Source: Phycisphaerae bacterium (GTDB taxonomy: Bacteria; Planctomycetota; Phycisphaerae; SM23-33). From it: DNA of 40,783 bases. The stretch spans positions 1 to 40,783 of the forward strand of contig PUND01000033.1 in NCBI GenBank assembly GCA_003551645.1. The letters run 5' to 3'. The notes under the pieces are model-generated. The model searched no databases, was not told where the DNA came from, and saw only the letters and a program-made list of their open reading frames with translations. A program made the position numbers and the translations under genes. Each line of letters starts with the position of its first letter. The first letter of the stretch is position 1. This document shows, piece by piece, positions 9,150-18,635 of the stretch.

Positions 9150-9788
9150 TCAGACAGCCGCGCCCATCTTCCTAATGGAACGGCGGATGTCGGCGGGGTC
9201 TTCCACCAGTATGCCGCGCATTCCGAGCCGCTCGGCCGCCTCGATGTTCTCCGCGCGGTCGTCAACGAACGCCACGTTTGCCGGCGCTTCGCCCAGGTAG
9301 TCCAGTACCGCATGGTAGCTTTGCGGCTCCGGCTTGCGGGCGCCAAGCTCGTGCGAGGTGAAGATGGCCTCGAACCTGCTCATCGCCTCGTCGTACAGCG
9401 GCCGCCACATGGCCGAGTGCAGCTCGTTTGTGTTGGTCAGCGACACTATGCGCATGCTCGCCGAAAGGTCGCCCAGCAGTTGCTCTGTGCCGTCATACAG
9501 CCCGTCGAAGACGTTGCACCAGCCGCGGCGGAACTGCTCGAAGTCCAGATCAATCCCCATCACGCCGCTGATGTGGCGGTGGAACTGACAGGGGGTCATC
9601 TCGCCGCGTTCGAATTCGCGATACGCACCGTCGGCGAGCACGGCATGGGCAAGCCGCTCCGCCGGCGCGCCGGTTATGCCCGACCAGTACTCGAACATGC
9701 CCTCGACCCGGACTCGGATAATAACACCGCCGAGATCGAACACCGCGGCGGTCGGCGGCCGGTCGTGTCGCGCCGCGGGTGGCCTCAC
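9150..9788 (-). CDS. HAD superfamily (subfamily IA) hydrolase
   Basis: AAVFDLGGVIIRV...RIVSLTNTNELH...SHELGARKPEPQSYHAVLDYLG...NVAFVDDRAENIEAAERLGMRGI. Confidence 0.9.
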   Translation of the reverse strand: MRPPAARHDRPPTAAVFDLGGVIIRVRVEGMFEYWSGITGAPAERLAHAVLADGAYREFERGEMTPCQFHRHISGVMGIDLDFEQFRRGWCNVFDGLYDGTEQLLGDLSASMRIVSLTNTNELHSAMWRPLYDEAMSRFEAIFTSHELGARKPEPQSYHAVLDYLGEAPANVAFVDDRAENIEAAERLGMRGILVEDPADIRRSIRKMGAAV

Positions 9789-10375
9789 AGCGTGCCCTTG
9801 GTTGAGGGTATCTCCCCGGCGGCGCGGGGGTCGATGTCCTTGGCCTGTCGAAGCGCCTGCGCGACGGCCTTGAAGATCGCCTCGGCGATGTGGTGATCGT
9901 TGCCGCCGTAGCGCACGCGTATGTGCAGATTCATCCCGGCCGACGAGGCCAGACGACGCAGGAACTCCTCGATAAGCTGGGTGTCGAAGGTTCCTATCTT
10001 GTCACAGCAGAAACGTGCATCGAACACCACCGCCGCCCTCCCGGAAAGGTCAACAGCCACCTCGGCCAGGGATTCGTCCATCGGTACCGACGCCGAGCCG
10101 TAGCGGCGTATGCCGGCCTTGTCGCCGAGGGCCTCGGCAAGCGCCTCACCCAGCACAATCGCCACATCCTCGGTGGTGTGATGGTCGTCCACGTGGACAT
10201 CGCCGGCAGCGCTGACAGTCAGGTCGGTCAAGCTGTGCCGGCCGAGATGGTCCAGCATGTGGTCCAGGAACCCCACACCGGTGGAGGCCTCAACGTGGCC
10301 GGTCCCGTCGAGGTTCAACGAAAGCTCGATGGTCGTTTCTCTGGTCTTGCGTGTTCTCTGCGCCGTTCGGGACAT
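9785..10375 (-). CDS. hisB: Imidazoleglycerol-phosphate dehydratase
   Basis: GVGFLDHMLDHLGRHSLTDLTVSAAGDVHVDDHHTTEDVAIVLGEALAEALGDKAGIRRYG...SAGMNLHIRVRYGGNDHHIAEAIFKAVAQALRQA; HisB signatures. Overlaps the downstream HAD gene start by 4 nt (9785..9788). Confidence 0.96.
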   Translation of the reverse strand: MSRTAQRTRKTRETTIELSLNLDGTGHVEASTGVGFLDHMLDHLGRHSLTDLTVSAAGDVHVDDHHTTEDVAIVLGEALAEALGDKAGIRRYGSASVPMDESLAEVAVDLSGRAAVVFDARFCCDKIGTFDTQLIEEFLRRLASSAGMNLHIRVRYGGNDHHIAEAIFKAVAQALRQAKDIDPRAAGEIPSTKGTL

Positions 10376-10592
10376 CGCTTTCACCACCATGACAGCAAAG
10401 GTTACTACTGCTTTCGGCCAGAACGCCCCCGCTAGGCCAGTCTTGTCGCCGGCGCCGACGTCGGCGAGGCCCACAATCGCCCAATCGCACGGGTCAAGTC
10501 AAGAATCCCCGCCGAAGATTCCGCAGCCGGCTTTCCGTCGGGCCGAACCGCCGCGCGGGGCTTGATCCGCGGCGCGGATATCAGAGCGGTTC

Positions 10593-10621
10593 TTGATGTT
10601 GTAGGGGGATTATGGTATTTA
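10593..10621 (+). promoter_or_regulatory. Candidate sigma70-type promoter for the thioesterase-ior-paaK cluster
   Basis: TTGATG - 17 nt - TATTTA in the divergent intergenic gap between hisB (minus) and the thioesterase gene (plus). Confidence 0.35.
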
Positions 10622-10692
10622 CCCGACTCGTTTATTCCTGCCGCAACGGTGCGGGAGGGCGTTTTTGGGCGGTTACAGCGACCTGCGTTACC

Positions 10693-11115
10693 ATGTGCGC
10701 CGTCGAGAACAAGTTCCAGCTTCGCGTCCGATACAGCGAAACCGACCAGATGGGCACGTTTTACAACTCCCGTGCCCTGGAATGGTTCGAATGCGGCAGG
10801 ACAGAGTTTCTGCGCCGACTGGGAACCCCCTACGCACGCATGGAGCTGGACGGTGTTTTGCTTCCGCTTGTGGAGGCGCATGTGGCGTATCTGGGCCGGG
10901 CGCGGTACGATGACCTCTTGGAGGTCTCAACGATCGGCGACATGGTCGGCAAGGCGCGAGTGCGTTTCGACGTGTCCATCGCACACGCCGAAGGAGGCGC
11001 CGACGTCGCACGCGGATACACCATCCACGCCGTGACCGACCCGGAGGGCAAGCCGATTCGCCCGCCGAAATGGCTTGTCGAGGCGCTGGACAAAGGCCGG
11101 AGAACAGAATGGTAA
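10693..11115 (+). CDS. Acyl-CoA thioesterase, 4HBT family (YbgC/FadM-like)
   Basis: FQLRVRYSETDQMGTFYNSRALEWFECGRTEFLRRLG...; hot-dog 4HBT pattern RYxETDxMGxxYNxxxLxWxE. Confidence 0.88.
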   Translation: MCAVENKFQLRVRYSETDQMGTFYNSRALEWFECGRTEFLRRLGTPYARMELDGVLLPLVEAHVAYLGRARYDDLLEVSTIGDMVGKARVRFDVSIAHAEGGADVARGYTIHAVTDPEGKPIRPPKWLVEALDKGRRTEW

Positions 11116-12701
11116 GTTCCGAACGTATGTTGCTCAGTGGCAACGAGGCGGTCGCGCACGCGGCCCTGGACGCCGGCATCGCGCTGGGTGCGGGTTATCC
11201 CGGGACGCCGTCGACAGAGATACTGGAGACCTTTTCGGAAATAGGCGGCAGGGCCCAATGGTCGCCCAACGAAAAAGTCGCTCTGGAAGTCTGCATCGGC
11301 GTGGCCTACGGGCGATCCCGGGCGCTGGCGACGATGAAGCACGTCGGGCTGAATGTCGCGGCTGACCCGCTATTCACCGCCGCCTACTCGGGTGTGGACG
11401 GCGCGCTGGTTATCGTAACCGCGGATGATCCCGGCATGGCCAGCAGTCAGAACGAGCAGGACAACCGCCACTACGCCAGAGCCGCCGGCCTGCCCATGCT
11501 CGAACCGAGCGACTCGCAGGAGGCGTACGACTTCTTCTTTAAGGCGGTGGAGATATCCGAGCGGTGGAAGCTGCCCGTGCTGCTGCGGATGACTACCAGA
11601 ATCTGCCACTCACTGACGGTGGTGCATCGCCGACCGGACGCCGAAGAAGCGCCTGCGGCCGACTACCAGCGGGACATCAAGGGGCGGGTAATGATCCCCG
11701 CCTACGCCCGCGGAGCACACGTGCGACTGCGGGAAAAGCTCTCCGAGATCGCCGACTGGAATGAGAAGTCCGGCCTGAACCAGGTCGTCGAGGGCGAGAA
11801 GTCTCTAGGCATCATAGCCGACGGAGTCGCATACGCCCATGCACGGGAGGCGGCGCCCGATGCGAGCTTCCTGAAGATATCCATGGTTCACCCCCTGCCG
11901 ATTGAGGCCATCCGCCGCTTTGCCGAGTCGGTCCAAAGGTGCGTGGTCATCGAGGAGGGCGACCCGTATCTGCTGGAACGCATTCGCGCCGAAGGCGTGA
12001 CCGTCGAGGGCAAGCCGGATATGTACCGCTTCGGCGAGCTGAATGTGGCGCGGGTCCGCCGGATACTTGCCGGCGACACATCGCCCGAACCGGCTCCGGC
12101 CAGGGGCAAACCCCCGCAATTGTGCCAGGGCTGCCCGCACCGCACCGCATTCGAGATTCTTCGCGATCTCGGCTGCATCGGCACAGGCGACATCGGCTGC
12201 TACACGCTCGGCGTGCTTCCGCCCTTTGAGGCGATGGATACCTGCGTGTGCATGGGTGCCAGCATAGGTGTTGGGCTTGGGCTGAGGCACGTGCTGCCAG
12301 AAGAACAGGCCCGCAAGGTCGTCAGCATCATCGGCGACAGCACCTTCGTTCACAGCGGCATCACCGGCCTGGTTGAGATGATCTACAACCCGCCGCCTAC
12401 CGGGCATGTGATACTGATACTAGACAACGGGACCACCGCCATGACCGGCATGCAGGAGCACCCCGGCACCGGTCGGAAGCTCGACCACCAGCCGACATCG
12501 CAGGTGGTCTTCGAGGACCTGGCCCGGTCGCTGGGCGTGCCCAACGTCCATGTGGTGGATCCGATGAAGCAGGCCGACGAGCTTCGCAAGCACCTGTCAG
12601 AGGCGCTTGAGAGTAACGAATTGACCGTCATCGTGGTCCGTCGGCCCTGCGTTCTGGCGGCCGGAAAGATACGCCAGTATGCCCAGGCGGCCGAACAGTA
12701 A
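11109..12701 (+). CDS. iorA: Indolepyruvate ferredoxin oxidoreductase, alpha subunit
   Basis: MLLSGNEAVAHAALDAGIALGAGYPGTPSTEILETF...; TPP-domain CQGCPHRTAFEILRDLGCIGTGDIGCYTLGVLPPFEAMDTCVCMGASIGVGLGL...GDSTFVHSGITGLVEMIYNPP. Start overlaps the thioesterase stop by 7 nt. Confidence 0.93.
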   Translation: MVSSERMLLSGNEAVAHAALDAGIALGAGYPGTPSTEILETFSEIGGRAQWSPNEKVALEVCIGVAYGRSRALATMKHVGLNVAADPLFTAAYSGVDGALVIVTADDPGMASSQNEQDNRHYARAAGLPMLEPSDSQEAYDFFFKAVEISERWKLPVLLRMTTRICHSLTVVHRRPDAEEAPAADYQRDIKGRVMIPAYARGAHVRLREKLSEIADWNEKSGLNQVVEGEKSLGIIADGVAYAHAREAAPDASFLKISMVHPLPIEAIRRFAESVQRCVVIEEGDPYLLERIRAEGVTVEGKPDMYRFGELNVARVRRILAGDTSPEPAPARGKPPQLCQGCPHRTAFEILRDLGCIGTGDIGCYTLGVLPPFEAMDTCVCMGASIGVGLGLRHVLPEEQARKVVSIIGDSTFVHSGITGLVEMIYNPPPTGHVILILDNGTTAMTGMQEHPGTGRKLDHQPTSQVVFEDLARSLGVPNVHVVDPMKQADELRKHLSEALESNELTVIVVRRPCVLAAGKIRQYAQAAEQ

Positions 12702-12831
12702 ACGACGCGACTAATCGATTGCACAGATTCGGCACCGATTGCGCCGATGTAGCGACCAGGAGCACCTTTTGGAGGCGATGAACCGCCGGCCAGAGCCGAC
12801 GGTCGAATCGCCGGTTGTAAGGACATCTCAG

Positions 12832-13326
12832 ATGAGCGAACGCAGTGTTACCAATGTTGTCTTCGCGGGCCTCGGCGGACAGGGCGTGCTGAAGGCGTCG
12901 GACATACTTTCCGATGCGGCCTTCCGCTGCGGGCTGGACGTAAAGAAGAGCGAGCTTCACGGCATGAGCCAGCGTGGCGGGTCGGTCACATCCGACGTGC
13001 GTTTCGGCGATTCGGTCGCCAGCCCCATGGTCCCGATCGCCGAGGCGGACTACCTGGTGGTGCTGTCGGTATCGGAGGTTGACTTCGCCCGCCCCCTGCT
13101 GAAGGAAAACGGCGGCGTGTTACTTACGGCCGACCTTATCAACGAGAGCCGGCTCGCCAACCGAAGGAGCTTGAACGTCGCGATGCTGGGCGCGTTGAGC
13201 ACCTTTCTGGACATACCCGAAGAGCAATGGCATCGGGCAATCCGAGCGAACCTGCCCGAAAAGGTCCACGAGGCGAATATCGAGGCGTTCAACATCGGAC
13301 GGGAGGCCCGGAGCAGGCAGGCGTAA
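12832..13326 (+). CDS. iorB: Indolepyruvate ferredoxin oxidoreductase, beta subunit
   Basis: [51 protein letters not shown]...; gamma-domain GLGGQG and SQRGG motifs. Confidence 0.93.
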   Translation: MSERSVTNVVFAGLGGQGVLKASDILSDAAFRCGLDVKKSELHGMSQRGGSVTSDVRFGDSVASPMVPIAEADYLVVLSVSEVDFARPLLKENGGVLLTADLINESRLANRRSLNVAMLGALSTFLDIPEEQWHRAIRANLPEKVHEANIEAFNIGREARSRQA

Positions 13327-13367
13327 TCCTGAATCCCCGATTAGTATCGCAGAACAAGGACAGTCAG

Positions 13368-14702
13368 ATGACCGAGCAATGGAACGATTCACCGGGCGGG
13401 TTCCACCCCGCCAGTACGCCGGACTATCTGCCGGCGGCGCAGCTCAGGGACCTTCAGTTGCGGCGGCTTCAGGGAGTGCTCCGACTGGCGCATGACAACG
13501 TCGAGCCATACCGTGCGAAGCTCGCCGAAGCCGGCATCGGCCCGGACGACGTTAAGTCGCTTGACGATGTAGCCCGTCTGCCGTTCACGGTCAAGGAAGA
13601 TCTTCGCGACGCCTATCCCTTCGGACTGTTCGCCAGGCCCATCGGCGAGGTCGTGCGGCTGCACGCCTCCAGCGGCACCACCGGCAAGCCCACCGTGGTC
13701 GCCTACACACAAGAAGACCTCAAGGTATGGTCCGAGGTCATGGTGCGGTCCTTCGCCGCATGCGGCTGCCACCGCGGGGATGTTATCCAGAACGCCTACG
13801 GGTACGGACTGTTCACCGGCGGGCTTGGCGCACATTACGGCGCCGAGGCCCTGGGCGCTACGGTGATCCCCATCTCCGGCGGAAACACCGAGCGGCAGAT
13901 TATGGTGATGAAGGACTTCGGCGTCACGGTCATCTGCTGCACGCCGAGCTACCTGCTGCACATAATCGAGCGGGCGAGCGAGATGGGCGTGGACATCCGG
14001 GAGCTTCCGCTGAAGGCGGGCGTGTTCGGCGCCGAGCCGTGGTCCGAGCCGATGCGCGTTCGCATCGAGGCGGCCGGGAACATCAAGGCATACGACATCT
14101 ACGGGCTTTCGGAGATTATCGGCCCCGGCGTCGGCATCGAGTGCGAGTATCAGGCGGGACTGCACATCTTTGAGGACCATTTCCTCGTGGAAATCATCGA
14201 CCCGGAGACCGGCGATCCGCTGCCCGACGGCCAGGAAGGTGAGCTTGTCCTGACCACGCTGTCGAAACGGGCCATGCCGATGATCCGCTACCGCACGCGC
14301 GACATCACCCAGGTAGTTCCAAGCCCCTGCCCCTGCGGCCGGACTATCCGCCGTATCAAGCGAATCACACGCCGCAGCGACGACATGTTCATCATCCGCG
14401 GCGTTAACGTCTTTCCCTCACAGGTGGAGACCGCCCTGCTTGCGGTCGAGGGTACGCTGCCGCACTACCAGATTGTCCTTACACGCGAACACGACCTCGA
14501 CCAGATGGAGGTGCAGGTGGAGGTAACGCCGGAGGTCTTCAGCGACGAGGTCAGAGGGCTGGAGCAGTTCCGGGCGCAATTGTCGCACGCACTGGAAAAC
14601 ACGCTGGGCCTGCGGTGCAAAGTATCGCTGGTCGAGCCGAACACCATCGAGCGGAGCATGGGCAAGGCAAAGCGCGTCATGGACAAGCGCAAACTGGAAT
14701 AG
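13368..14702 (+). CDS. paaK: Phenylacetate-CoA ligase (copy 1)
   Basis: [17 protein letters not shown]...[33 protein letters not shown]...[15 protein letters not shown]...RYRTRDIT...[22 protein letters not shown]-forming ligase, PaaK type. Confidence 0.94.
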   Translation: MTEQWNDSPGGFHPASTPDYLPAAQLRDLQLRRLQGVLRLAHDNVEPYRAKLAEAGIGPDDVKSLDDVARLPFTVKEDLRDAYPFGLFARPIGEVVRLHASSGTTGKPTVVAYTQEDLKVWSEVMVRSFAACGCHRGDVIQNAYGYGLFTGGLGAHYGAEALGATVIPISGGNTERQIMVMKDFGVTVICCTPSYLLHIIERASEMGVDIRELPLKAGVFGAEPWSEPMRVRIEAAGNIKAYDIYGLSEIIGPGVGIECEYQAGLHIFEDHFLVEIIDPETGDPLPDGQEGELVLTTLSKRAMPMIRYRTRDITQVVPSPCPCGRTIRRIKRITRRSDDMFIIRGVNVFPSQVETALLAVEGTLPHYQIVLTREHDLDQMEVQVEVTPEVFSDEVRGLEQFRAQLSHALENTLGLRCKVSLVEPNTIERSMGKAKRVMDKRKLE

Positions 14703-14767
14703 GAAGAAGTCGTCACCAAGCTCACGAAGTCCACGAAGACAAGGAAGATAAGATAGCCGGCAGTAAG

Positions 14768-14786
14768 CGCTTGCCTACGGCAAGCG
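14768..14786 (+). repeat. Intergenic hairpin CGCTTGCC-TAC-GGCAAGCG
   Basis: Perfect 8-bp stem, 3-nt loop, bordered by GCCGGC on both sides, between paaK copy 1 and the ACT gene. Confidence 0.7.
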
Positions 14787-14824
14787 GCAGCCGGCGAAAT
14801 TGAAGCCCTCAGAGAGGAACGGCC

Positions 14825-15265
14825 ATGAAACTGCATCAGTTGTCGGTGTTTCTGGAGAACAAGCCCGGGCGGCTGAGCGAGCCGTGTGTCGCGCTGGCCG
14901 ATGCCGGCATCAACATCCTGACGCTGTCGCTTGCCGACACGCAGCAGTTCGGAATACTCCGGCTGATCGTGCGCGACTGGCAGAAGGCCAGGGATGTGCT
15001 GGAAAAGGCCGGCTGCGTGGTCAAGGTCACCGAGGTCGTCGCCATCGAGGTCGCCGACCAGCCCGGAGGGCTGGCGACGGTCCTTAAGGCGCTGGAGAGC
15101 GAGAGCGTCAACATCGAGTACATGTACGCCTTCACCTTTCGCAGCGAGGACAAGGCGGTGCTGGTGTTCCGCTTCGACGATCCGGACGCCGCCGTCGCCA
15201 AGCTCCAGGACAGGAAACTCAACGTCCTCAGCCCGGTAGAGCTGTACGAACTGGTGGAGCAGTAG
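14825..15265 (+). CDS. Tandem ACT-domain protein
   Basis: MKLHQLSVFLENKPGRLSEPCVALADAGINILTLSLAD...VVAIEVADQPGGLATVLKALESESVNIEYMYAFTFRSEDKAVLVFRFDD; two ACT modules, located between two paaK genes. Confidence 0.9.
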   Translation: MKLHQLSVFLENKPGRLSEPCVALADAGINILTLSLADTQQFGILRLIVRDWQKARDVLEKAGCVVKVTEVVAIEVADQPGGLATVLKALESESVNIEYMYAFTFRSEDKAVLVFRFDDPDAAVAKLQDRKLNVLSPVELYELVEQ

Positions 15266-15281
15266 GCGCCACGGCACGATT

Positions 15282-16607
15282 ATGACCGACTTTCCGTTCG
15301 AGAACCGTATCTGGGACAGTGCCGAAACCGCGCCACGGGCCGAGTTGGAACGACTCCAGCTCGACCGGCTCCGTGGGCTTGTGTCCCGACTGGCCGACGT
15401 GCCCTTCTACAAGAACGCCTTCGCCGAGGCGGGCACAAGCCCCGAAGACATCCGGTCACTTGACGACCTGCGTCGTCTGCCGATGACCACCAAGGACGAC
15501 CTCCGAGAGCATTACCCGCTGGGGTTCCTCGCGGTCGGCCGCGATAAGCTCGCCCGAATCCACGGCTCCAGCGGAACCACCGGCAAGCCCACCTTCGTCG
15601 CCTACACGGCCGCGGACCTGGAGTTATGGGCGAATCTGTGCGCCCGCTTTCTGGTCGCCGGCGGGCTGCGTCCGGAGCATACGGCTCAGATCGCCTTCGG
15701 GTACGGGCTGTTCACCGGCGGATTCGGCCTGCACTACGGCGTCGAGAAGGTCGGCGCGGCCATCGTTCCGGCCGCGGCCGGCAACACCCAGCGGCAACTC
15801 ACGCTCATGTGCGACCTTCAGACCGACGTGCTGGTCTGCACTCCGTCCTACGCGCTGACAATCGCCGAGGCGGCCGCAGCGGCCGGGCTGGAGCCGCGCG
15901 ATCTGCCGCCGCGGTTCGGGCACTTCGGCGCAGAGCCGTGGACCGAGGATATGCGCCGCGAGATAGAGAGCCGGCTCGGACTGCTGGCGTTCAACAACTA
16001 TGGGCTGAGCGAGGTAATCGGCCCCGGCGTCAGCGGAGAGTGCGCCCTGCGCGACGGCATGCACGTTCAGGAGGACCACTTCCTCATCGAGTGTCTGGAC
16101 CCCGACACGCTGGAGCCGGTCGCCGAGGGCGAGCAGGGAGAGCTGGTCATCACCACGCTGACCAAGGAGGCGTTCCCGGTGCTGCGATACCGCACACGGG
16201 ACATCGCCCGGCTGGACCGCTCACCGTGCCCCTGTGGCAGGACGACGGCGCGAATGAGCCGCGTTGTTGGACGTACCGACGACATGCTGATTATCCGCGG
16301 CGTGAACGTATTCCCCTCGCAGATAGAGGAGGCCCTGCTCCACGTGGAGGGCACCGCGCCGCACTACATGATCGAGGTGGACCGACCGGGCACGCTGGAC
16401 GTCGCCACGGTCCGGGTGGAGGTCCGCGAGCAGGACTTCTCCGACAAGATGAGCCAGATGCAGGCCCTTCGCGATCGTATCGACCGCGAAATACAGTCCA
16501 TTACGGGCATCCGGATGAGCGTGGAGCTTATCGAGCCGCAGACCCTGGAGCGGTTCGTCGGAAAGGCCAAGCGGGTTATCGACCACCGTGTGACGGACTC
16601 TTCGTAA
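15282..16607 (+). CDS. paaK: Phenylacetate-CoA ligase (copy 2)
   Basis: [17 protein letters not shown]...[33 protein letters not shown]...YGLSEVIGPGVSGEC...[20 protein letters not shown]...[23 protein letters not shown]. Confidence 0.94.
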   Translation: MTDFPFENRIWDSAETAPRAELERLQLDRLRGLVSRLADVPFYKNAFAEAGTSPEDIRSLDDLRRLPMTTKDDLREHYPLGFLAVGRDKLARIHGSSGTTGKPTFVAYTAADLELWANLCARFLVAGGLRPEHTAQIAFGYGLFTGGFGLHYGVEKVGAAIVPAAAGNTQRQLTLMCDLQTDVLVCTPSYALTIAEAAAAAGLEPRDLPPRFGHFGAEPWTEDMRREIESRLGLLAFNNYGLSEVIGPGVSGECALRDGMHVQEDHFLIECLDPDTLEPVAEGEQGELVITTLTKEAFPVLRYRTRDIARLDRSPCPCGRTTARMSRVVGRTDDMLIIRGVNVFPSQIEEALLHVEGTAPHYMIEVDRPGTLDVATVRVEVREQDFSDKMSQMQALRDRIDREIQSITGIRMSVELIEPQTLERFVGKAKRVIDHRVTDSS

Positions 16608-16754
16608 GCCCCGGCGGCTGGAGCTTTCGGGCGCGGTTGGACAGGCGCCGGCGGCTAAGTCGGGGTCAACGGGCCGAAATGGCTGGCGGAGCGGCCGTTC
16701 GGCCGCGGAACGTTGCTTTGTATAAACCGAGGGGCGGATAAGGCAGCCAATGCA

Positions 16755-18593
16755 ATGACGATTCTGGCCGAAACGCACCATGTCGGGCTGTGGGAAACCA
16801 TCGTAATCATCTGCTACCTGGCCGTGCTTGGCTATCTGGGCTGGCTGGGCTACCACCGCACCCGAGGCGCGACGGATTACCTGATCGCCGGGCGGCGTAC
16901 GCACCCGTTCGTAATGGCGATGAGCTACGGCGCCACCTTCATCTCCACCAGCGCCATAGTGGGCTTCGGCGGCGTGGCCGGGCGTGTGGGTATGTCGCTG
17001 CTCTGGCTTGTCTTCCTCAACATCTTTGTCGGCATCTTCATCGCTTTCGTGTTCCTCGGCGGCAGGACTCGGCGTATGAGCCACCACCTGGACGCGCACA
17101 CGTTTCCGGAACTGCTCGGCCGCCGGTTCCAGAGCCGGGCGGTACAACTCATCGGGGGGCTGATTATCTTCTTTTTTGTTCCGCTCTACGCGGCCGCGGT
17201 CCTGCTGGGCGGCGTACATTTCATCGCCGAGCAACTCGCCGTAGATGCGAACATCGCCCTGCTGGTATTCAGCGTAATCGTCGCGGCCTATGTCATCGTC
17301 GGCGGGCTTAAGGGCGTCATGTACACCGACGCGCTGCAGGGGACCATCATGTTCTTCGGCATGCTGATCCTGCTGATATCCACCTACGTCGCGGTCGGCG
17401 GCGTGGTCGGCGGCCACCAGTCGCTGACGGACCTGTCGGGCCTGGCCGAGCACCAGATGGGCGCCGGCGGCCACGCGGGGTGGACCTCGATGCCCCGCTT
17501 CGGCTGGGGCGACCCGCAGTACAACCTCTGGTGGGTGGTGGTATCTACGCTGACGCTGGGAGTGGGCATCGGAGTGCTCGCCCAGCCGCAACTGGCCGTG
17601 AGGTTCATGACCGTCCACAGCCAGAAGGAGCTGAACCGCGCCGTGCTGGTCGGCGGGTTGTTCATACTGATGATTCCCGGCACCGCCTACGTGGTCGGCA
17701 GCTTGTCCAACGTGTACTACACACAGCAGGGAGACATCCTGACCGGCCGGGTCGTCGAAACGCTGGACGCCGACAAGGGGCATGTCGTCATGGCCCTGCT
17801 GGAAGACGACGATGCCGAAGAGCCGACACTGCTTCTTAACGACGGCGAGCCGGTTGAGGTGCCGGTGGTGCTGGCCGTGTGGTCGGACGGAGCGGAATTG
17901 CCGCAGCCGGGCGATATCGCCCATGGCCGGGCGCCGGCATTGCACTACGTGGACGGTCAGGTGGACACGCTCATGCCCAACTACATCACCCGGTCGATGC
18001 CCGGTTGGTTCGGTATGCTGTTTCTCCTGACGTTGCTGGCCGCGGCCATGAGCACGTTGTCCAGCCAGTTCCACGCCCTGGGAACGGCAATCAGCCGCGA
18101 CGTGTTCGAGCAGCTAAGCCCCGGCCGGGCCGGCAGACCGGAAAGCAGCGTACTGGTCGTGCGGCTGGGCGTTCTGGTGGGTTTTGTGGTGGCCGTCGCT
18201 ATCGGGTATCTGGCCGGAGGAGACTTCATCGCGCGGGCCACGGCGCTGTTCTTCGCCATCTGTGCGGCATCTTTCCTGCCGGCTTATATCGGCGGGCTTT
18301 ACTGGCGGAGGATGACACGGCCGGCGGCGCTGGCGTCGATGAGCGTGGGGTTCTTCAGTTCGCTGCTCTGGCTGGCGTTGGTGAAGGCGTCCGAAGCCCG
18401 GGAAATCGGCATCGTCCAGATCATCACCGACGGAAAGCACAGCATCCTGGACGGACACCACAACTGGCCCGTCGTGGACTCGATAGTAATCGCCCTGCCT
18501 CTTTCGATACTGACGGCGGTCGTCGTGAGTCTGCTGACGAAGCCACAGAGTGAGGAACATCTGGACCGGTGTTTCCGCAAGGCGCATCCATAA
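16755..18593 (+). CDS. Sodium:solute symporter (SSS family) with atypical inserted soluble segment
   Basis: Multi-TM protein; DYLIAGRRTHPFVMAMSYGATFISTSAIVGFGGVAGRVGMSLLW...MYTDALQGTIMF...MPGWFGMLFLLTLLAAAMSTLSSQFHALGTAISRDVFEQL. Confidence 0.93.
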   Translation: MTILAETHHVGLWETIVIICYLAVLGYLGWLGYHRTRGATDYLIAGRRTHPFVMAMSYGATFISTSAIVGFGGVAGRVGMSLLWLVFLNIFVGIFIAFVFLGGRTRRMSHHLDAHTFPELLGRRFQSRAVQLIGGLIIFFFVPLYAAAVLLGGVHFIAEQLAVDANIALLVFSVIVAAYVIVGGLKGVMYTDALQGTIMFFGMLILLISTYVAVGGVVGGHQSLTDLSGLAEHQMGAGGHAGWTSMPRFGWGDPQYNLWWVVVSTLTLGVGIGVLAQPQLAVRFMTVHSQKELNRAVLVGGLFILMIPGTAYVVGSLSNVYYTQQGDILTGRVVETLDADKGHVVMALLEDDDAEEPTLLLNDGEPVEVPVVLAVWSDGAELPQPGDIAHGRAPALHYVDGQVDTLMPNYITRSMPGWFGMLFLLTLLAAAMSTLSSQFHALGTAISRDVFEQLSPGRAGRPESSVLVVRLGVLVGFVVAVAIGYLAGGDFIARATALFFAICAASFLPAYIGGLYWRRMTRPAALASMSVGFFSSLLWLALVKASEAREIGIVQIITDGKHSILDGHHNWPVVDSIVIALPLSILTAVVVSLLTKPQSEEHLDRCFRKAHP

Positions 18594-18635
18594 CAGAAGT
18601 GAGCGGGTCCGGCACACCGTCTCCCGGCCGGCCGC

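Noticed and set aside
16691-16706. GCGGCCG-TT-CGGCCGC palindrome upstream of the symporter
   Set aside because: Short GC palindrome, no U-tract and no second copy noticed; not distinguishable from chance in this composition.
16221-18074. 617-aa minus-strand ORF
   Set aside because: Antisense to paaK copy 2 and the symporter; length explained by codon bias.
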